The notes under the pieces were generated by a model. It ran no database searches. It saw only the letters and a list, made by a program, of their open reading frames with translations, and had not been told where the DNA came from. Made by a program: the position numbers and the translations under genes. A stretch of 64,000 nt of DNA from an uncultured Clostridium sp. (GTDB lineage Bacteria; Bacillota; Clostridia; Lachnospirales; Lachnospiraceae). Position 1 is the stretch's first letter, and every line of letters starts with the position of its first letter. The stretch is taken from the NCBI GenBank assembly GCA_900538475.1, contig UPYT01000007.1, positions 1 to 64,000 on the forward strand, given 5' to 3'. Positions 50,264-59,313 of the stretch are shown one piece after another.

Positions 50264-51175
50264 CTACAGCCCCTGATAGGCAAAGGACGGCGTATATTCT
50301 TCCTTGGCGCTGGTCCGTTTCTGCATAAATCCCTGCTCCAGCCCAGATTCCAGGGCAGTATCCACAACCTTCTGATATTCATAGCTGGTAATACGTCTGT
50401 TTAATTCCGGGAAATCGGGATTTTTTTCATAGGGCGTATACTGGCTCAGCAAACTGATATAAAACTGTTTTTTGGGAAGCTCTTCGGCCATCCATTTGAT
50501 GAGTTGGATGGAGTCCTCCTTTTGACCGGGAAGTACAAGATGGCGGATAATTACACCTTTTTGCATGATTCCCTGAGCATCAAAGACAGGTGTTCCTGTC
50601 TGAAGAATCATTTGCCGGATAGCAACAGAAGCCCTGTCAAAATAGTCTGGCGCCTGTGAATAGCGGCGGGATAAATTGGAACTGAAATATTTCAGATCAG
50701 GAAGCCAGATGTCTACATAGCTTCTGAGGGCCTGAATGGTTTCAAGCCGTTCATAGCCGCCGCAGTTGTATACAACAGGGATGTGAAGCTGTTTTTTTAC
50801 CATGTCCAGAGCAGGCAGAATCCAGGGAAGATAATGAGTGGCAGTGACCAGATTGATGTTGTGGGCGTCCTGCTCCTGAAGCTCTAAAAATATCTCAGCT
50901 AATCGCTCAGAAGAAATGGATTTGCCCTGGGGCGCTCTGCTGATTTTGTAATTCTGGCAGAAGCAGCAGCGGAGGGTGCATCCGCTGAAAAAAATAGCTC
51001 CGCTTCCCTGGGTGCCGCTGATACATGGCTCTTCCCAGAAATGAAGGGCAGCCCGGGCAGCCAGAATGCCGGCTGGAGCCTTGCAGTATCCGGATGCTGT
51101 AGTGCGGTCTGCTCTGCACATACGGGGGCAGAGACAGCACTGAGAATGAGAATATAGTTCTGATAAATGGGACAA
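50264..51175 (-). CDS. Radical SAM protein (PflA-like activating-enzyme family)
   Basis: 303 residues. The radical SAM cluster motif is SGCTLRCCFCQNY (C-x3-C-x2-C) near residue 70. An additional N-terminal Cys set, CCLCPRMCRAD, and GYCKAP suggest another metal site, as in the COG1313 group annotated as putative pyruvate-formate-lyase activating enzymes. VYNCGGYERLE and WLPDLKYF are family signatures. The actual target is unknown. The frame opens at 51196, but AGGAGG seven bases before the TTG at 51175 marks the start. It is not an anaerobic sulfatase-maturing enzyme by these motifs. Confidence 0.88.
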   Translation of the reverse strand: MSHLSELYSHSQCCLCPRMCRADRTTASGYCKAPAGILAARAALHFWEEPCISGTQGSGAIFFSGCTLRCCFCQNYKISRAPQGKSISSERLAEIFLELQEQDAHNINLVTATHYLPWILPALDMVKKQLHIPVVYNCGGYERLETIQALRSYVDIWLPDLKYFSSNLSRRYSQAPDYFDRASVAIRQMILQTGTPVFDAQGIMQKGVIIRHLVLPGQKEDSIQLIKWMAEELPKKQFYISLLSQYTPYEKNPDFPELNRRITSYEYQKVVDTALESGLEQGFMQKRTSAKEEYTPSFAYQGL

Positions 51176-51227
51176 TAGAATACCTCCTAGCTGCAAATGG
51201 CTGTATCCCTGAAAGCGGTGAAGAAAA

Positions 51228-51380
51228 GTAATTGTTCAGGACGGGGCATCTTCTTGTCCGGCAAAGCCGAACAAGAAGCATCGGAGATTCTTCCGATGTG
51301 AGAACTGGCAGGAAAACCCGCGTACAAGCAAGCTTGACACGAATTTTTCTGCCAGATCTCCCGCAGTCCTGAATCGTTAC
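51228..51380. repeat. Intergenic repeat family 1, longest copy (153 bases)
   Basis: The ends GTAATTGTTCAGGAC and GTCCTGAATCGTTAC are inverted. Inside, in order: CTTCTTGTCCGGC AAA GCCGAACAAGAAG, ATCGGAGATTCTTCCGAT, and CTGGCAGGAAAA paired with TTTTTCTGCCAG across about 30 bases. The whole folds as a closed multi-arm structure. No open frame is credible. The other copies are internal deletions of this form. Confidence 0.85.
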
Positions 51381-51414
51381 GAAGAAAAAACGAAAGCTGC
51401 AGGGAGTTTGCCGG

Positions 51415-51443
51415 TTGACAAATAAAATCAATGTGATTACAAT
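51415..51443 (+). promoter_or_regulatory. Promoter for azlCD
   Basis: TTGACA (51415-51420), a 17-base spacer and TACAAT (51438-51443), about 140 bases ahead of the azlC start. Confidence 0.75.
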
Positions 51444-51586
51444 AAAACAATCGCAGAAGCCTGACTGCTCTGAATGGATACAGATGGTTCCTACAATGTG
51501 GCTCATATGATAGGATTTACATGTATCAGTATACGGGAGTACAGCCTGGAAAGCAAGAAATAATTTATGTCAGAGAGGTAGAGGAC

Positions 51587-52318
51587 ATGTGGGATTGGAG
51601 ACGTGCAGAGCTGAATTACGCATTTCCCAGAACCGTTCCCATTATGGTGGGATATCTGTTTCTGGGAGCAGCTTATGGGATTCTGATGAATGTGAACGGA
51701 TATGGAATCGGCTGGACAGCAGCTATCAGTATTTTTGTTTATGCAGGAAGTCTTCAGTATCTGGGGGTTACAATGCTTGCAGCAGCGGTGTACCCCGTTA
51801 CGGCGCTTGTGATGTCCCTGATGCTCAATGCCCGCCACCTGTTTTATGGGATTTCCATGCTGGGAAAATACGGAGGTTTGAAACGGTTCCGAGCGTATTT
51901 GATTTTTTCTCTGACCGATGAGACCTTTTCTGTGGTCTGCAGTGAACAGATTCCGTCTGAACTGGAACGGGAATGGGTTTATTTCTGGATCAGTTTTCTG
52001 AATCAGTGCTACTGGGTGGGCGGAAGTGTTCTTGGCGCTCTGGCAGGAAACCTGATTACATTTAATACGAAAGGACTTGATTTTGCCCTGACGGCTCTGT
52101 TTGTTGTAATTTTTGTAGATCAGTGGAAACAGAGGGAGGGACACAGACCGGCGCTTCTCGGTGTCGGCGCGTCGGCGCTCTGTCTTCTTATATTTGGAAA
52201 GGATGCCTTTATTTTGCCGTCCATGGCAGTGATTTTCGCTGTTTTGGGCTTTTCCTATCAGAGAAAGGAAAAACTCAGGACAGAGCGGATAAAGGCAGAG
52301 AGGGAGGAAGAGGGATGA
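51587..52318 (+). CDS. azlC: AzlC-family branched-chain amino acid permease, large subunit
   Basis: 243 residues with several membrane segments. AzlC and AzlD form an exporter of branched-chain amino acids and analogues (LIV-E family). Signatures: NYAFPRTVPIMVGYLFLGAA, YAGSLQYLGVTML, LMLNARHLFYGISM and SLTDETFSV. The frame extends back to 51521, but AGGTAGAGGAC next to ATG 51587 and homologous length support this start. The stop overlaps the azlD start (ATGA). Confidence 0.93.
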   Translation: MWDWRRAELNYAFPRTVPIMVGYLFLGAAYGILMNVNGYGIGWTAAISIFVYAGSLQYLGVTMLAAAVYPVTALVMSLMLNARHLFYGISMLGKYGGLKRFRAYLIFSLTDETFSVVCSEQIPSELEREWVYFWISFLNQCYWVGGSVLGALAGNLITFNTKGLDFALTALFVVIFVDQWKQREGHRPALLGVGASALCLLIFGKDAFILPSMAVIFAVLGFSYQRKEKLRTERIKAEREEEG

Positions 52319-52650
52319 GTCAGATTCCAGTGAGAGCGCTTTTGATTGTATCTGCAATGGTAGTTGGAACGTTGATAACCCGGTTCCTTCCGTTTTTTGT
52401 GTTTCCTGCCGGGAAAAAAACTCCGGCATTTGTAGATTATCTGGGCAAGACGCTGCCCTTTGCAACCATGGGACTTCTGGTTGTTTATTGTCTGAAGGGG
52501 ATCCATTTGACAGCGGCGCCCTATGGGCTTCCGGAAATCCTGTCTGTAGGGCTGATTGCAGTTCTTCACTGGAGGAAGGGAAATTCTCTTCTCAGCATTG
52601 GTATTGGAACTGTATTTTATATGTTTCTGGTGCAGGCAGTGTTCCGGTAA
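52315..52650 (+). CDS. azlD: AzlD-family branched-chain amino acid transport protein, small subunit
   Basis: 111 residues, about four membrane segments, with TLITRFLPFFVFP and VDYLGKTLPFATMGLLVVYC typical of AzlD. The frame is open upstream inside azlC, but the coupled ATG at 52315 (preceded by GAGGAAGAGGG) is the natural start. Confidence 0.93.
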   Translation: MSQIPVRALLIVSAMVVGTLITRFLPFFVFPAGKKTPAFVDYLGKTLPFATMGLLVVYCLKGIHLTAAPYGLPEILSVGLIAVLHWRKGNSLLSIGIGTVFYMFLVQAVFR

Positions 52651-52714
52651 TCTGAGAAAAACATAAACAGAATATGAATTTCCTGTGAAATTAGCAGGTG
52701 GCAGGAAAAGGAAC

Positions 52715-52743
52715 TTGAAAAACAGCCAAAGCTGTTGTATAAT
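52715..52743 (+). promoter_or_regulatory. Promoter of 6S RNA
   Basis: TTGAAA (52715-52720), a 17-base spacer and TATAAT (52738-52743). The start is expected near 52750. Confidence 0.8.
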
Positions 52744-52750
52744 CAGTTAT

Positions 52751-52945
52751 ATGAAAAACAGAGAAAGTAATTCCTGGGATGTTCGACAACCTTACCCATT
52801 TTGAACCTACATTTGTGACACAGGGATTCCAATATTTGTACGCGGATGTCAGGCCTCCTCTGAGTGGAAGGCAGAAGCTTACGTGAGGTTGCCCACCTAG
52901 CATCGCTAGGCGTCAATAAGTAAGACCGGCATTTCGGGATTACAA
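52751..52945 (+). ncRNA. ssrS: 6S RNA
   Basis: The closing stem GTAATTCCTGGGATG (from 52767) pairs with CATTTCGGGATTAC (ending 52943), enclosing TTCGACAACCTTACCC, GAACCTACATTTGTGACACA, AGGCCTCC, GCCCACCTAGC and GCGTCAATAAGTAAGACCGG. These blocks match clostridial 6S RNA as I know it. 6S RNA mimics an open promoter and holds sigma-A RNA polymerase in stationary phase. It has its own promoter and a terminator at 52952. A mature RNA of about 180-195 nt is as expected. Confidence 0.82.
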
Positions 52946-52951
52946 AAGAGA

Positions 52952-52980
52952 AAAGCAGCGAGAAATCGCTGCTTTATCTT
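52952..52980 (+). terminator. Terminator after 6S RNA
   Basis: AAAGCAGCGA, GAAA loop, TCGCTGCTTT, then ATCTTTTG. Confidence 0.8.
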
Positions 52981-53046
52981 TTGCCCTTTTTATGGTAATC
53001 TATAATCAGCATAGAATTGCAGAAAAAACGATTGCTGGAGGAGCGT

Positions 53047-54294
53047 ATGAATCACGAAAAATACAGAAAATATATTTATTGGGGCGTTACTGCATTTTTG
53101 GTATGCGGTCTGGTAGCGCTGATGGTTTTTCTGATGATCAACTGGAAAAAGGCGGAGGGAATTATGGCGCTGCTGAAGGATATCCTGGCGCCCATTATTT
53201 ACGGAGCCGTGTTTGCTTATCTGATGACTCCTATCTACAACCGGGTTCAGGGAGCAGTGATACAGCAGGGCGGAAGGATGAAGCTGTCGAAAAAGACCAG
53301 TGAAAAGCTGGGGGCATTTGCAGCTACCATTGTCAGTCTGGTAGTACTGATCGCTGTTGTCACTGGTTTGATTTCCATGCTGATTCCGCAGCTGCTTACC
53401 AGTATCCGGGGAATTATTGAGGCACTGCCGTCCAATATCGCCAACCTGGAGCTGTGGCTGGAGCAGATGTTTGTCAGCAACCCGGAGATGGAAGCCAGTG
53501 TGATGGCATATTATGATATGGCTGTGGGATACGTTCAGAACTGGCTGACCAATGATTTGATTCCGAATATGTACAATATCATCAGCGGCGTTTCCAGCGG
53601 ACTGTTTTCCATTGTGAATACGGTTATGGATGTGTTTATTGGTCTGATTGTTATGGTTTACCTTCTGAATATGAAAACAAAGCTTCAGACTCAGGCAAAA
53701 ATGATTATCTATGGCGCATTTCCTTTAAAAATTGCGAATAAGGTAATAGAAGAATGCCGGTTTGTACACCATGTGTTTGGTGGATTCATTATTGGAAAGC
53801 TGCTGGATTCTTTGATTATCGGAATTCTGTGCTTTATTTTGCTGACTATTATGAAGATGCCCTATGTGCTTCTGGTCAGTGTTATTGTAGGGGTTACCAA
53901 TATTATCCCCTTCTTTGGACCGTTTATCGGAGCGATTCCCAGTGCGTTTTTGATTTTGCTGGTGAGCCCGAGACAGTGCCTGTATTTTATCGGTCTGATT
54001 CTGTTGCTGCAGCAGTTTGACGGCAATATTCTTGGACCAAAGATTCTGGGAGACTCCACAGGAGTGTCCAGTTTTTGGGTGCTGTTTTCGATTCTGTTGT
54101 TTGGCGGACTCTTTGGCTTTGTGGGCATGATTATCGGTGTTCCCACCTTTGCCGTTTTCTATCGTTTGACAACAGAGCTTGTGACCTATCTTTTGGGGAA
54201 AAAGGAGCTGTCTGCGGATATTTCCTCTTATGAGAGACTGGATTATATTGACAATGAAAAGAAAACCTACATCCGAAAAGAAGAAAGAACGTGA
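53047..54294 (+). CDS. AI-2E family transporter
   Basis: 415 residues. Membrane segments near the N-terminus (two), a soluble helical stretch at about 70-140, then five to six segments in the C-terminal half with the family signature SVIVGVTNIIPFFGPFIGAIPSA and GLFGFVGMIIGVPTFAV (quoted in part). The family contains the E. coli TqsA exporter and Na+/H+ antiporters, so the substrate is not predictable. The frame starts at 53017, but GGAGGAGC just before ATG 53047 defines the start. It is closely followed by the SpoIID-like gene. Confidence 0.9.
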   Translation: MNHEKYRKYIYWGVTAFLVCGLVALMVFLMINWKKAEGIMALLKDILAPIIYGAVFAYLMTPIYNRVQGAVIQQGGRMKLSKKTSEKLGAFAATIVSLVVLIAVVTGLISMLIPQLLTSIRGIIEALPSNIANLELWLEQMFVSNPEMEASVMAYYDMAVGYVQNWLTNDLIPNMYNIISGVSSGLFSIVNTVMDVFIGLIVMVYLLNMKTKLQTQAKMIIYGAFPLKIANKVIEECRFVHHVFGGFIIGKLLDSLIIGILCFILLTIMKMPYVLLVSVIVGVTNIIPFFGPFIGAIPSAFLILLVSPRQCLYFIGLILLLQQFDGNILGPKILGDSTGVSSFWVLFSILLFGGLFGFVGMIIGVPTFAVFYRLTTELVTYLLGKKELSADISSYERLDYIDNEKKTYIRKEERT

Positions 54295-54309
54295 TCGGAG
54301 CGTGTTTGA

Positions 54310-56607
54310 ATGAGAAATCACAAGTTGATTGGCTGGGTGGTAGGAATTCCCCTTCTGGTCATTATTCTGATTCTGGTGATTGTATTGCAGGAACCGGATA
54401 AAGCTGGGATCAGCAGAGCAATGGCTGCAAAATCAGTTGCTCTTGCCCTTCAGTCTCCTGATGAGCTGAAAACATGGCAGAAGGAATACAAATCCTCTTT
54501 TTTCCCGGCTGAGACTCAGAAGCAGTGGTATGTGCCGTATCTTGATTATCTCTATGGAGAAGGAATTTTGGAGTCTGAGGAGATCCCGGCAGATGAGGAG
54601 CATGCCCTGCAGGAACTGACCTACCAGGAGGCGGCTGAGATGATGGGGAAGCTTTCTCCGGAGCTGAAACGGCTGGTACGGGCAGACAGGAAGAATGCCA
54701 AGAAGCCCTTTCCAGAAGAGCAGTGGTGGCTTTTGTATGATTCCGTGTTGCGAAAGATGGATCCGGATGGAGAGATAAGGCTGGAGCAGGTTCTGATTTA
54801 CGCAACGCCGGAAACAATGGCCGGAACACCAGCCTGGACTGCTCATACCAATCTTGGCGCATTGACATTTTACGGACTTGTGCTGGATCCTCTGGCAGAT
54901 CACCAGCTGAAGGCCTATGTTCGAGACAGTGAAATCATTCATGTGACTGAGGATATGGGAAGCGACACTGAGTATCGCAATGTGTGGATTCTGGACGGGG
55001 ATGAAAATGGCCTTCTGGTATATCTGGGAGATATTGAGCGGAGAATTCCTTTCCGGAAAAAAACAGGAAAAACAGAAAAAATGCTGCATCATATGGCAGA
55101 CCTGAAAATGGAGAATGGAAAAATCAGCAAGGTTTCTCTGAAAACGGAGACGATTACCGGAAAGGTGCTTTCTGTACAGGAGGATGCCATTGAGCTGGAG
55201 GGCTATGGGGAAATTCCTCTGGATTCAGAATATAAGGTACTGAAAACCTATGGGGGAATGGAACGGAAGCAGCTTTCAGATATTCTGGTAGGCTATGGTA
55301 CAGAAGAATTTATTGTGGCAAAGGGGAATGTCTGCGGGATTTTAATAACCCGGGAATTTCAGGCAGAAACGATCCGTGTGCTGATTATGAATAAAGGATT
55401 TCAGGGACTTTATCATTCCACCCTGACTCTTGTGTGCAGCGGACCCATGAAGGTAATTCAGGGAGAAAAGGAAAAAAGACTGAAGGCAGGAGAAGCGTTT
55501 ACTGTACGGACGGGGGATCGTCAGCTCAGAGATGGCCGTATGATTCTGGAGCCGGAGACAGGGGGAGAAATTACGGTTCGCTCTCTGGAACGGGCTCAGG
55601 GAACTCCTTCTTATACAGGCCGTATGGAGATTGTTGAGGGCGAGGGCGGTCTGGTTCTAGTCAATGAGCTTTATCTGGAAGATTATCTGAAACGGGTGGT
55701 TCCCAGTGAAATGCCTTCAAGCTACGAGAAAGAGGCTTTGAAGGCCCAGGCTATCTGCGCAAGAACCTATGCCTATATGCAGCTGCAGAGCAATACCTAC
55801 AGCCAGTATGGTGCCCATGTGGATGACAGCACGAATTTTCAGGTGTACAATAACACAGAAAACAGTATTCAGGCTTCAGAGGCAGTTCAGGATACCTATG
55901 GAAAGATGCTTTTGTATGATGGAAAACCGATTACGGCCTATTACTTTTCCACATCCTGTGGAACGACTTCCGACGCCTCAGTGTGGGGAAGCGATCCGGA
56001 AGCTGTGCCTTATCTGAAAGGCGTGGCGTTGCAGCCGGGCAGGGAGACTCTCGATTTGAGCAGCAATGAGGCCTTTTCTGCCTTTATTAAAAATGAAGAC
56101 ATAAAATCCTATGATTCCGCTTATCCTTTCTATCGCTGGAATGTGAAAACCAGTCGAGAGATTTTGTCAGCTAATATCGATGGAGTTGGAACCGTGACGG
56201 GACTTCAGATTACCGAGCGGGGCGGAGGAGGAGTTGCCAAAAAGCTTCTGGTTACGGGAACGGAAGGCGAAAAGACTATCAGCGGTCAGAATTCCATCCG
56301 GGCAGCTTTGGGAGATGAAAGTCTTGTGATTACGAAAAAGGATGGAAAAACGGTAACCGGCTGGGGGTCTCTTCCCAGCGGATTTATATCCATTGAGGAT
56401 ATCGGGAACGGAGATTTTCAAATCTTTGGAGGTGGTTTTGGCCACGGAGCCGGTATGAGTCAGAATGGAGCCCAGGCGATGGCAAAGTCAGGCATGAAGT
56501 GTGAGGAAATCCTGAAGTTTTTCTATGATGGAGTTTCTGTGGAGGTTATGAAGCAGAAACAGGAAAACAGCGGTCAGGCAGAAGGCCAGGAGGCTGCAAA
56601 TGAATAA
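54310..56607 (+). CDS. SpoIID/LytB domain protein (membrane-anchored)
   Basis: 765 residues. One N-terminal membrane segment (about 7-27) exposes the rest outside. Residues 30-440 are variable, with no domain I recognise with certainty. The SpoIID lytic-transglycosylase-like domain occupies about 435-745: YLKRVVPSEMPSSYEKEALK with the catalytic Glu, AICARTYAYMQ, YYFSTSCGTTSD and near the end FGGGFGHGAGMSQNGAQAM. SpoIID cuts denuded glycan strands of peptidoglycan. The large extra region suggests a role other than engulfment. Start after GGAGCG. Confidence 0.88.
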   Translation: MRNHKLIGWVVGIPLLVIILILVIVLQEPDKAGISRAMAAKSVALALQSPDELKTWQKEYKSSFFPAETQKQWYVPYLDYLYGEGILESEEIPADEEHALQELTYQEAAEMMGKLSPELKRLVRADRKNAKKPFPEEQWWLLYDSVLRKMDPDGEIRLEQVLIYATPETMAGTPAWTAHTNLGALTFYGLVLDPLADHQLKAYVRDSEIIHVTEDMGSDTEYRNVWILDGDENGLLVYLGDIERRIPFRKKTGKTEKMLHHMADLKMENGKISKVSLKTETITGKVLSVQEDAIELEGYGEIPLDSEYKVLKTYGGMERKQLSDILVGYGTEEFIVAKGNVCGILITREFQAETIRVLIMNKGFQGLYHSTLTLVCSGPMKVIQGEKEKRLKAGEAFTVRTGDRQLRDGRMILEPETGGEITVRSLERAQGTPSYTGRMEIVEGEGGLVLVNELYLEDYLKRVVPSEMPSSYEKEALKAQAICARTYAYMQLQSNTYSQYGAHVDDSTNFQVYNNTENSIQASEAVQDTYGKMLLYDGKPITAYYFSTSCGTTSDASVWGSDPEAVPYLKGVALQPGRETLDLSSNEAFSAFIKNEDIKSYDSAYPFYRWNVKTSREILSANIDGVGTVTGLQITERGGGGVAKKLLVTGTEGEKTISGQNSIRAALGDESLVITKKDGKTVTGWGSLPSGFISIEDIGNGDFQIFGGGFGHGAGMSQNGAQAMAKSGMKCEEILKFFYDGVSVEVMKQKQENSGQAEGQEAANE

Positions 56608-56634
56608 ATGATATAACAAAGAGGAAAATGAGTG

Positions 56635-57768
56635 ATGGAACAGCAGTACAATTTAAAACAGAGAAACGCAGGTTTTTATGCTTTTTTTATCAGCGGAATC
56701 TGCGCAATCAGCAGCGGAATTATTGTAAGCCTTTTGCAGGAGCAGATAGGGTTTGATTACGGGACAACAGGAATTCTTTTGGCTTTGATGAATATTGGAA
56801 ATCTTTTGGCCGGTTTTGCCACAGGAGCTTTGCCCGGGAAAATCGGAATGAAAAAAACAGTGATGCTGCTCACCGCCGGTTATGGCATTGGCTATGGCAT
56901 TATGGGGATAACAGGATGGGTTCCGGCGCTGATGGCTGCGTTTTTTCTGGCAGGAATGGGAAAAGGAAGCACCATCAATACCTGTACTATTTTAATCGGA
57001 GACAACTCCAGAGACAGAACAAAAGGAATGAATCTGATGCACAGCTGTTACGCATTCGGAGCGCTGCTCTGCCCATTTCTGATTTCAGCGGTGGCTGCTG
57101 TCTCAGGAAAGCTTCCTATGCTTGTTCTGGGAATGCTTGGAGTGACCTTGTGGATGGCGTTTGTGCTCACTCCTATGGCAGGAAGCAAAAAGGGAGAGAA
57201 GCAGAAAACAGACTGGAGCTTTTTGAAAAATAAAAAATTCTGGCTTCTGACAGGATTGATTTTTTGTCAGAATGCAGTGGAAATCAGCGTAACAGGATGG
57301 ATGGTTACATATTTTAAGGGAAGCGGTATTTTAAGCGGTTCTCTCAGTGCATATACGGTAACGGTTATGTGGACGGCAACCCTGCTTCTGCGTATGATGT
57401 ATGCCTTTGTCTGCCCAATCAAAAAATCTGGCAGGGCGATGATTGTTATGGGGATTTTCTGTACAGTATTTTATTTTGGAATGATGCAGGCGCAGACACA
57501 GGTTATGGCTATTGTTCTATTGTTTGCTTTTGCAGCTGCTATGGCAGGAATGAATCCCACAGCAGTGGCAAGCGCTGGCCGTATGACCAGCGTGACCAGC
57601 ATGGGGATTATGCTTCCGGCAGCCAGCAGCGGCGCGATTCTGATGCCCTGGCTGATTGGACTGGTATCGGAAAAAACCGGTATTGCAGCCGGTATGACCT
57701 GTGTTCTGATTCCCTGTGTGGGAATGCTTCTTTTCAGTCTGGCTGTCAGCCGTCTGAAGGAGGAGTAA
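56635..57768 (+). CDS. MFS transporter
   Basis: 377 residues with about 12 membrane segments and short loops. GALPGKIGMKKTVMLL in loop 2/3 is a weak version of the family motif, and NTCTILIGDNSRDRTKGMN is typical of the FucP/sugar-like or YfmO-like small MFS proteins. The substrate is not readable. GTG 56632 and ATG 56635 are both possible, and GAGGAAAATG precedes them. It follows the SpoIID-like gene by about 25 bases, so probably one transcript. Confidence 0.85.
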   Translation: MEQQYNLKQRNAGFYAFFISGICAISSGIIVSLLQEQIGFDYGTTGILLALMNIGNLLAGFATGALPGKIGMKKTVMLLTAGYGIGYGIMGITGWVPALMAAFFLAGMGKGSTINTCTILIGDNSRDRTKGMNLMHSCYAFGALLCPFLISAVAAVSGKLPMLVLGMLGVTLWMAFVLTPMAGSKKGEKQKTDWSFLKNKKFWLLTGLIFCQNAVEISVTGWMVTYFKGSGILSGSLSAYTVTVMWTATLLLRMMYAFVCPIKKSGRAMIVMGIFCTVFYFGMMQAQTQVMAIVLLFAFAAAMAGMNPTAVASAGRMTSVTSMGIMLPAASSGAILMPWLIGLVSEKTGIAAGMTCVLIPCVGMLLFSLAVSRLKEE

Positions 57769-57833
57769 GGAGAGAGCAAAGAGATTTCCTGAAAGATAAT
57801 CTGGTTTGCAGCCAGATGCAGATAAAACAAAAT

Positions 57834-57871
57834 ATCCCCCGCCTGCTGCACGAAGCCAACAGGCGAGGGAT
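57834..57871. other. Hairpin in the spacer before PPi-PFK
   Basis: ATCCCCCGCCTG and CAGGCGAGGGAT form a stem with a 14-base loop. The T-run lies on the minus-strand side (ATTTTGTTTTATC), so as a terminator it would work leftward. For the rightward MFS transcript it is only a hairpin. Confidence 0.5.
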
Positions 57872-57998
57872 CAAAAAGGGGAGGATAAGTATTTCTTTTT
57901 TCTTTGGTACTAATTACAGTATTGCCCCAAAAAGGAAATCTATACATTGTCTGAGAAAAAAATAAAAAATAGAAATAAAAAGAAATGAGGACAAGCAA

Positions 57999-59219
57999 AT
58001 GAAAAATGTACTTGTAGGACAGTCTGGCGGCCCTACGGCCGTGATTAACGCAAGCCTGTACGGCGTGGTAAGGGAGGCCCTGGCTCATGGAGATAAGATT
58101 GGCCATGTGTATGGAATGCTCAACGGAATGGAGGGCTTTCTGCAGGACCGCTATATGGATATGGGGCAGGAGCTTTCCGGGGAGGAGCTGGAGCTTTTGA
58201 AACTGACACCGGCGGCATACCTTGGTTCCTGCAGATTTAAGCTGCCGGAAAATCTGGAGGATGATTTCTATAAGACAGCCTTTGAAAAGCTGGAAGCATT
58301 AAATATTGGATATTTTTTCTATATCGGCGGAAATGATTCTATGGATACGGTCAGCAAGCTGTCGCGGTACGGAGAGCGGGTTGGAAGCGATATCCGGTTT
58401 ATCGGAGTGCCCAAGACCATTGACAATGATCTGATTGAGACGGATCATACGCCGGGGTTTGGAAGTGCTGCAAAATATGTGGCAGCAACTGTGCGGGAAA
58501 TCGTTCTTGATGCATCGGTATATGAGCAGAAGGCGGTGACGATTATTGAACTGATGGGACGTCATGCCGGATGGCTGACGGCTGCCAGTGTTCTGGCAAG
58601 AAAAAAGAAAGAGGATAATCCGGTTCTGATTTATCTTCCGGAAAGCAACTTTGATTTGGAGAATTTTGCCAGAGATCTGAAACAGGCTCTGGAAAAGAGA
58701 AATTGTGTGATTGTCTGTGTATCCGAGGGAATTTCCGATGCCAGCGGGAAATTTATCTGTGAGTATGGCAGTGAGGCATCAGTAGATAATTTTGGACATA
58801 AGATGCTGACTGGATGCGGAAAGGTACTGGAGAATTTTGTTCGGAACCGTTTTGGGGTGAAGGTTCGTTCTGTAGAACTGAATGTCAGCCAGCGCTGTTC
58901 TGGAATGGTCGTATCTGGAACAGATGTGGAAGAGGCTGCGTTAGCTGGTATGGAAGGCGTTAAGGGAGCATTGAAGGGAGAAACAGGAAAAATGGTTGCT
59001 TTTGCCCGGATTTCCAATCCCGGTGAGGAGTACCGAATGGAATGCCGTTTTGTAGATGTGAATCAGGTGTGCAATCAGGAAAAGGCTGTGCCGGCTGAGT
59101 GGATTACCGGAGATGGCAATGATATTGGAGAGAAATTTATCCAGTATGCTCTGCCGCTGATTCAGGGCGAGCCGGAGCGCATTATGGAAAATGGAATTCC
59201 CAAATATTTGTACAGATAG
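57999..59219 (+). CDS. Pyrophosphate-type 6-phosphofructokinase
   Basis: 406 residues, longer than ATP-PFK. GQSGGPTAVINAS at the N-terminus, IGGNDSMDTVSKLS where Asp replaces the ATP-type Gly, and GVPKTIDNDL where Lys precedes TIDND are the two substitutions that mark use of pyrophosphate. IELMGRHAGWLTAA binds fructose 6-phosphate. Such enzymes act reversibly in glycolysis of anaerobes, and some clostridial homologues also phosphorylate sedoheptulose 7-phosphate. AATGAGGACAAGCA precedes the ATG. The ATP-type enzyme is encoded separately at 14305. Confidence 0.93.
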   Translation: MKNVLVGQSGGPTAVINASLYGVVREALAHGDKIGHVYGMLNGMEGFLQDRYMDMGQELSGEELELLKLTPAAYLGSCRFKLPENLEDDFYKTAFEKLEALNIGYFFYIGGNDSMDTVSKLSRYGERVGSDIRFIGVPKTIDNDLIETDHTPGFGSAAKYVAATVREIVLDASVYEQKAVTIIELMGRHAGWLTAASVLARKKKEDNPVLIYLPESNFDLENFARDLKQALEKRNCVIVCVSEGISDASGKFICEYGSEASVDNFGHKMLTGCGKVLENFVRNRFGVKVRSVELNVSQRCSGMVVSGTDVEEAALAGMEGVKGALKGETGKMVAFARISNPGEEYRMECRFVDVNQVCNQEKAVPAEWITGDGNDIGEKFIQYALPLIQGEPERIMENGIPKYLYR

Positions 59220-59284
59220 CAACTGTTTGGCCATGGGAAAATTCGTGGCTGTAACTGCAGATAAGAAGGCTGTTGTTTGACGGC

Positions 59285-59313
59285 TTGACAAAATCCGAAA
59301 TCAGACTTATACT
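59285..59313 (+). promoter_or_regulatory. Promoter for marR-MATE, inside the upstream terminator
   Basis: TTGACA (59285-59290), a 17-base spacer and TATACT (59308-59313). The spacer and -10 are part of a 20-base inverted repeat. Confidence 0.7.

Noticed and set aside
52123-52314. Upstream extension of AzlD inside azlC
   Set aside because: Out-of-frame overlap with a real gene. The coupled ATG at 52315 gives the normal AzlD length.
57834-57871. Terminator after the second MFS gene
   Set aside because: The T-run lies on the wrong side for rightward transcription. Kept only as a hairpin.
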